This document shows positions 42,212-46,160 of a stretch of 46,160 nucleotides of DNA, in pieces. Source of the DNA: an uncultured Tissierellia bacterium (GTDB taxonomy: Bacteria > Bacillota > Clostridia > Tissierellales > Peptoniphilaceae); assembly GCA_902488465.1 (NCBI GenBank), contig CABTWE010000006.1, positions 1-46,160 on the forward strand, written 5' to 3'. Made by a program: the position numbers and the translations under genes. How positions within the stretch are numbered: the first letter of the stretch is position 1; each line of letters opens with the position of its first letter. Under the pieces are notes generated by a model that worked only from the letters and a program-made list of their open reading frames with translations, made no database searches and had not been told where the DNA came from.

Positions 42212-43336
42212 ATGAATTCATATGAAAGAGCAAGAGAATTCGCAAAAAAATATGTGGATCCGATTGCAACAAAAATTGATGAAGAAGCAAAATTTCCTAA
42301 AGAAATTTTTGACAAATTGGGAGAAGAAGGATTTTTTAAGCTGATGATCCCAAAGGAAATGGGAGGAGAAGGCGGCACAATCAAAGATCACTCACAAGTT
42401 TGCCAAGGATTAGCTGAAAGCTGTGCAACAGTAGGTCTTTGCTACATGATGCACAATGTTGCACTTATGTGTATTTTAGGACAAGGTTCCGAAGAACTCA
42501 AGAAAAAAATTGTAGGCGAAGTTGTAAATGAAAGAAAATTCTGTGCACTTGCATACAGTGAACTCGGAACAGGAACACACTTCTATAAACCGGAACTTAA
42601 TATTAAACACCTTGACGGCGAAGCTGTTATCAGCGGTAAAAAGTCAATGGTTACATCTGCAGAATATGCAAGCTACTATTTAGTTTTGGCTCCTTCAAAG
42701 AAGGAAGGCGAAATCGACAACTGGGTAGTTCCACTCGGAAGCGAAGGTTTGAAATTCGAAATGGAAAACTGGCATGGAATGGGAATGAGAGGAAATGCTT
42801 CATGCCCAATGGAATTAAATGATGTTCATCTTGATGAATTATATAAAATCGGTGAATGGGGAAGCGGACTTGATCAAGTATTCTCAATTGTTGCACCGTT
42901 CTTCATTCTAGGTCTTGCAAGTGTTTACTCCGGACTTGGACGTGCAATTTCAAGAGCTGCAGTTGAACATGCAACAGCAAGAAAATATCCTGACGGATCA
43001 AGCCTTGCAAACATTGAAACAGTTCAAATTCACCTTGCAAACATTTACAACCGTGTAAATGCAGCAGCAGCACTCACAGCTCACGCAGCAGATAAAGCTG
43101 TCAGAGGAGATGCAGACGCAGTTGTTGACATCATTGCAGCAAGAATCGCAGCAAGTGAAGCGGCAATCGAAACATCAATCGACGCAATGAGAGTCGGCGG
43201 CGGAAAAGCATACAACAAATCAGGTCCGCTCGAAAGACTTATGAGAGACGCATACGCAAGCCAAATCATGGCACCGTCAGTTGACGTTTTGACCATCTGG
43301 CTCGGCAAACTCATCACAGACCAACCGATTCCATAG
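42212..43336 (+). CDS. Acyl-CoA-dehydrogenase-fold flavoprotein lacking the usual catalytic Glu
   Basis: The 374-residue protein has the N-terminal helical, middle beta (FCALAYSELGTGTHFYKPEL, LDGEAVISGKKSMVTSA) and C-terminal helical domains of the acyl-CoA dehydrogenase family. In the C-terminal motif, where dehydrogenases have EGT-E-I, this protein reads IMAPSVDVLTIWLG, so the catalytic base Glu is missing. That variant occurs in family members thought to act as flavin monooxygenases or with other substrates. AAAGGAGG precedes the ATG; an upstream in-frame ATG was rejected. First gene of a tight four-gene operon. Substrate unknown. Confidence 0.82.
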   Translation: MNSYERAREFAKKYVDPIATKIDEEAKFPKEIFDKLGEEGFFKLMIPKEMGGEGGTIKDHSQVCQGLAESCATVGLCYMMHNVALMCILGQGSEELKKKIVGEVVNERKFCALAYSELGTGTHFYKPELNIKHLDGEAVISGKKSMVTSAEYASYYLVLAPSKKEGEIDNWVVPLGSEGLKFEMENWHGMGMRGNASCPMELNDVHLDELYKIGEWGSGLDQVFSIVAPFFILGLASVYSGLGRAISRAAVEHATARKYPDGSSLANIETVQIHLANIYNRVNAAAALTAHAADKAVRGDADAVVDIIAARIAASEAAIETSIDAMRVGGGKAYNKSGPLERLMRDAYASQIMAPSVDVLTIWLGKLITDQPIP

Positions 43337-43344
43337 GTGATATA

Positions 43345-44169
43345 ATGACAAATAAAATTATAGTTGGTGCAGTTATATACGATCCGAAGGTTACAATTAT
43401 TTGGGATATGATTCACAAGTTTTTTATTGAACGCGGCATGGACGTAGAAGGTGTTTATTTCAAAGATTATGATTTGCAAGTTGATGCAGTTGTAAACGGT
43501 GACATAGACATCGCATGGAACAGTCCGCTTGCTTGGCTTCAAACTCAAATAAGAACAAAAGGCGAAAGTGAAAATGGTCCAATGAGAGATACCGACCAAG
43601 ACAGAAAGACTATTTGTCTAGTCAGAAAAGGTGGAGATATTAAATCCTTTGAAGACTTAAAAGGCAAAAAAATCGGTTTCGGCGCTTTTGACAGTCCTCA
43701 AGCAAGATTAATTCCAATCTATTATTTAAAGACTAAGGGTCTCGAATATGGAAAGGATTATGAAGAAGTCAGATTTGACAAGGGAGTCGGTCTAAACGGC
43801 GACCACGTCGGAGGCGAACTCGACGCTGTTAAAGCACTCGAAAACGGAGACGTTGACTGTGCCTTCACAATCGACTTAAACTACAACGCTTGGACAAACG
43901 ACGGAACGATTGACAAAAATCAATTGGAAGTTTTGGGCGAAACACCACACTTCGACCACTGTATTTTCTCAGCAAGAATAGGATTCCCAAGTGAAGATTT
44001 TAAAGCTTGGTCAAAAATCCTTTTCACAATGGATTACAACGATCCTGAACATAAGAAAATTATGGACATGGAAGGACTCAAAGAATGGGTTCCAGGTCGC
44101 ACAACAGGTTTCGAACAAATAACAAATGCGGAAAAGTATTTAGACTTTTTCGGGAAATATCGTGACTAA
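43345..44169 (+). CDS. PhnD/SsuA-type substrate-binding domain protein without signal peptide
   Basis: The 274-residue protein has the PhnD/transferrin-like pattern: VGAVIYDPKVTIIWDMI, NGDIDIAWNSPLAWL, SFEDLKGKKIGFGAFDSPQA, ALENGDVDCAFTIDL. Such proteins normally bind phosphonates, sulfonates or thiamine precursors outside the cell. Here no signal peptide or lipobox exists and no permease or ATPase is nearby, so it should be cytoplasmic. It may be a substrate-carrying or enzymatic relative (as THI5/NMT1-like proteins are). It lies 8 bases after the flavoprotein gene and overlaps the next. Confidence 0.8.
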   Translation: MTNKIIVGAVIYDPKVTIIWDMIHKFFIERGMDVEGVYFKDYDLQVDAVVNGDIDIAWNSPLAWLQTQIRTKGESENGPMRDTDQDRKTICLVRKGGDIKSFEDLKGKKIGFGAFDSPQARLIPIYYLKTKGLEYGKDYEEVRFDKGVGLNGDHVGGELDAVKALENGDVDCAFTIDLNYNAWTNDGTIDKNQLEVLGETPHFDHCIFSARIGFPSEDFKAWSKILFTMDYNDPEHKKIMDMEGLKEWVPGRTTGFEQITNAEKYLDFFGKYRD

Positions 44170-45337
44170 ATCGTTTTCAACCTCACTTATTGGAAGCATG
44201 CCAAGAAACGATGAGATTTTAAGAGCCCTTAGGAAGAGATCCAAGGGCTCTATAAGTGAGGCGGAGTTTTTAAATATCATCGATGGCGAAGAAGATGAAG
44301 TTGTAAAGCTTCAAGAAAAAAACAATATCACATATATTTCATCGGGCGAGTTATCAAGAGACAACTATGTTTCATTCATTGCAACTAAGCTTGCCGGAGT
44401 CAGAATGATGTCTATGGCTGAAATGCTAGACTATGTCGAAGACAAAAAGGCATTTGAAGAAATTTTGTCGATCTTAGATGTTCCTGCAATAAGTATAAAA
44501 AATGCAATTTGTGAAGGAAAAATTTCTAGAAGGACAAATATTGTTTGTGATGAATTAAAAAGACTTAAAAAGAGAACGGATAAAAAAGTTAAGATTACTC
44601 TTCCGGGGCCTTATCTTGTGACTCGTTCAATGTGGCTTCCGGCACTTTCGAAAAACGGATACAAGTCGAAAGAGGAACTCGGCGAAGATGTCATAAAGAT
44701 TTATGCGGAAGAAATCAAAGAACTTCAAGAAATCGGAGTGGATATAATCCAATTTGACGAACCGGTTTTGACAGAAGTTGTTTTCACTGAAGGAAAACCT
44801 CGAACATTTATGTGTGCAGCACTGTCCGAAAAGAAAGACCCGACCCAGGAACTGGAATTTGCAACACATCTTATAAAGTCATGTATGGAAAAAATCGACA
44901 GAACAAAGTCGATGCGAGCACTCCACGTCTGTCGTGGAAACTGGTCGAAAGATGAATCGATTCTTCTTTCCGGACCTTACACGCCGCTTATCAAGCTCTT
45001 TGAAAATATCGACACTGATGCTTTGATGCTCGAATTTTCAACGAAAAGAGCGGGAGAGCTTTCGAGTCTTTTTGAATCAAAAAAGATAAGAGAAGAAATC
45101 ATATTGGGACTCGGTGTTATAAACCCGAGAACAGATGTTATTGAAAAGCACGAAGACATGATTGAAAGAGCTGAAGAAGCACTTCGATTTACATCGAAAG
45201 AAAGACTATTTTTAAATCCTGATTGCGGATTTGCCACATTCTCAAACAGACCTGTGAACACTCTAGAAATAATAGATAAAAAACTCAGCGAACTTCAGAC
45301 AGCGGTAAAATATTTGGAAGAAAAATATGACAAGTAA
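44162..45337 (+). CDS. Core-type cobalamin-independent methionine synthase (MetE C-terminal-like)
   Basis: The 391-residue protein has only the catalytic barrel of MetE, not the N-terminal half. Zinc ligands are all present: His255 and Cys257 (LHVCRGNW), Glu291 (LMLEFST) and Cys355 (NPDCGFATF). It opens with SLIGSMPRNDEI and has QFDEPVL. Core MetE proteins transfer methyl groups to a thiol, sometimes from donors other than methyl-folate. The GTG start overlaps the previous gene by 8 bases. Whether homocysteine is the acceptor is unknown. Confidence 0.85.
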   Translation: MTKSFSTSLIGSMPRNDEILRALRKRSKGSISEAEFLNIIDGEEDEVVKLQEKNNITYISSGELSRDNYVSFIATKLAGVRMMSMAEMLDYVEDKKAFEEILSILDVPAISIKNAICEGKISRRTNIVCDELKRLKKRTDKKVKITLPGPYLVTRSMWLPALSKNGYKSKEELGEDVIKIYAEEIKELQEIGVDIIQFDEPVLTEVVFTEGKPRTFMCAALSEKKDPTQELEFATHLIKSCMEKIDRTKSMRALHVCRGNWSKDESILLSGPYTPLIKLFENIDTDALMLEFSTKRAGELSSLFESKKIREEIILGLGVINPRTDVIEKHEDMIERAEEALRFTSKERLFLNPDCGFATFSNRPVNTLEIIDKKLSELQTAVKYLEEKYDK

Positions 45338-45815
45338 GGAAATATTTGACAGCTCAAAAGAGGCGGAAGTTTTCAATTTTACAATGCGAACAACTTCGAA
45401 CGATCTTAAAAGAGTTAACACATATGGAGATGCAAGCTATATATCGACTGATCAAGAGCTTCCGTATGACAACGAAAAAGACGAGCTCTCAAGCGTTGAA
45501 ATTTTTGTTGCGGGAATTATGGAATCGATGATTCTTACAATTATTCGAGAAGCGAAAATTGCTCGAGCGGAACTCGATGAGATCGAGGGAAGAGCGAGTG
45601 TTCGTGTAATAAATCCCCTACGTACCTTGAAAGTTGTTGGAGTTGAGGAATCGCCTATAATAGAAAATATAAAAATTAAAATATATTATTATATCGATGA
45701 CTTCACACATGAAGAGGGCGAGAAATTTATGAGAAAAGCAATTGAACGAGACCCGGTCTATCAAGGAGTGAAAGAAGGCTTTAAGATAGATGTGGAGTTT
45801 TTATTTCAATTGTAA
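45327..45815 (+). CDS. OsmC-like protein without cysteine
   Basis: The 162-residue protein resembles the OsmC/Ohr fold: an early beta region, ELSSVEIFVAGIMESMILTI for the long central helix, ARAELDEIEGRASVRV, then strands and helix of the second half. OsmC/Ohr peroxidases place a reactive Cys in that central helix; here it is replaced and the whole protein has no Cys. A thiol-peroxidase role is therefore unlikely, and a binding or structural role is inferred. Its ATG overlaps the metE-like gene by 11 bases. The fold assignment is tentative. Confidence 0.6.
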   Translation: MTSKEIFDSSKEAEVFNFTMRTTSNDLKRVNTYGDASYISTDQELPYDNEKDELSSVEIFVAGIMESMILTIIREAKIARAELDEIEGRASVRVINPLRTLKVVGVEESPIIENIKIKIYYYIDDFTHEEGEKFMRKAIERDPVYQGVKEGFKIDVEFLFQL

Positions 45816-45823
45816 GGGGGTTA

Positions 45824-45945
45824 TTTGCGCGCTAATTTGCGATAAACGGTTGATTTCGTGTTTTCGTCGTTGCGACATATTTATCAATATGCCTCACTCC
45901 AAAAACACTCAATCTAACCGTTTCTCATCGAAAATTCCTCGCAAA
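45824..45945 (+). repeat. 122-nt fold-back element A (copy A3)
   Basis: Exactly 122 nt. Arms are TTTGCG/CGCAAA, AATTT/AAATT, AAACGGTT/AACCGTTT, GTGTTTT/AAAACAC and apical CATAT/ATATG around TTATCA. Its paired bases differ from A1 and A4 in a compensating way. It lies between the operon stop (45815) and the terminator at 45963, so it is probably part of that mRNA's 3' end. Confidence 0.85.
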
Positions 45946-45962
45946 TTATGGTGTATATATAG

Positions 45963-45988
45963 GAACCGGAAATCACCGGTTCTTTTTT
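45963..45988 (+). terminator. Intrinsic terminator of the four-gene operon
   Basis: GAACCGG/CCGGTTC with a 6-nt loop is followed by six T. Confidence 0.88.
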
Positions 45989-45989
45989 G

Positions 45990-46023
45990 TTTGCGGCGCA
46001 TCTCATCAAAATATCCTCGCAAA
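45990..46023 (+). repeat. Internally deleted 34-nt element-A derivative
   Basis: TTTGCG is followed after 7 bases by the right-arm sequence CTCATCAAAATATCCTCGCAAA (split by its two halves CTCATC and AAAATATCC). The central 88 nt are missing. The same right end opens the window at 1-17. Confidence 0.65.
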
Positions 46024-46034
46024 TTGTTTATATA

Positions 46035-46156
46035 TTTGCGGGCCTTTTCGCGATAAACGCTTGATTCATATTTTAGTCCTTGCGACGTACTTGCCAGTAC
46101 GCCTCACTCCTAAAATATTTCATCTTAAGCGTTTCTCATCGAAAATTCCTCGCAAA
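46035..46156 (+). repeat. 122-nt fold-back element A (copy A4)
   Basis: Exactly 122 nt and the best-paired copy. Arms are TTTGCG/CGCAAA, TTTTCG/CGAAAA, AAACGCTT/AAGCGTTT, ATATTTTAG/CTAAAATAT and CGTAC/GTACG around TTGCCA. TA flanks both ends. Confidence 0.88.
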
Positions 46157-46160
46157 TAAC

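Noticed and set aside
45790..46056. 88-codon ORF at the right end
   Set aside because: It runs through elements A3, the terminator and the deleted derivative; composition follows the repeats.
18138..46156. CRISPR array as explanation of the repeats
   Set aside because: The copies are 122 nt, dispersed over kilobases and not regularly spaced with unique spacers, and no cas genes are seen.

Overview
The window looks like chromosome from a low-GC, Gram-positive-type anaerobe, most plausibly a Peptoniphilaceae/Tissierellia relative. This rests on the AT-rich DNA with AGGAGG-type ribosome sites and some TTG/GTG starts, a CIRCE-controlled groESL, a WalRK-YycHIJ-rlmH operon, a large surface protease ending in S-layer-homology (SLH) domains, a flavodiiron protein and a CBS-type Mn pyrophosphatase. 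The genus is inferred, not shown. The gene set fits a peptide-eating anaerobe: proline iminopeptidase, M20 amidohydrolase, a complete oligopeptide ABC transporter, glycosylasparaginase and a 2163-residue cell-surface protease. It also carries many oxygen and peroxide defences: an exported AhpD-like protein, thiol peroxidase, flavodiiron protein, glutaredoxin-like protein and glutathione peroxidase.

Layout. 1-328: intergenic repeat island. 329-405: tRNA-Val with a consensus promoter. 471-2289 (-): iminopeptidase and a YhcC-type radical SAM protein. 2372-4438: CIRCE-groES-groEL. 4492-5178 (-): solitary purC. 5301-6485: M20 amidohydrolase. 6663-12352: oligopeptide transporter operon, preceded by a leader with a 30-codon ORF overlapping an intrinsic terminator. 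12398-15956 (-): a small unknown gene and a cobalamin/iron-type ABC importer whose binding protein carries a copper-amine-oxidase N-like domain. 16239-17933: unknown acidic protein and exported tandem AhpD-like protein. 18001-18345: repeat island. 18522-21153: tpx, then iron-type alcohol dehydrogenase with glycosylasparaginase. 21500-28069: surface protease behind a consensus promoter with a strong Fur-box match. 28114-29004: PsiE-like/CorC-domain membrane protein followed by two tRNA-Arg genes. 29096-34747: walRK-yycHIJ-rlmH, running into ppaC and an ADP-ribosylglycohydrolase. 37252-40136: flavodiiron protein, repeat island, small membrane protein, glutaredoxin-like protein and glutathione peroxidase. 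40301-41698 (-): orphan dihydrolipoamide dehydrogenase. 42212-45815: tight four-gene operon of unknown function. 45824-46160: repeat island.

Two observations stand out. First, four copies of an exactly 122-nt fold-back element (A, at 18138, 38493, 45824 and 46035) lie in the spacers, all in the same orientation. Their arms differ between copies, yet paired positions change together, which is covariation evidence for a selected hairpin. One copy is a chimera of two subtypes, and shortened derivatives share an identical-length junction at both ends of the window. A second structured family (B) clusters with it. Second, the 42-46 kb operon combines an acyl-CoA-dehydrogenase-fold flavoprotein without the usual catalytic Glu, a PhnD/SsuA-type binding protein without a signal peptide, a core-only MetE with all zinc ligands, and a cysteine-free OsmC-like protein. 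This could be an undescribed methyl/sulfur (or phosphonate) pathway.
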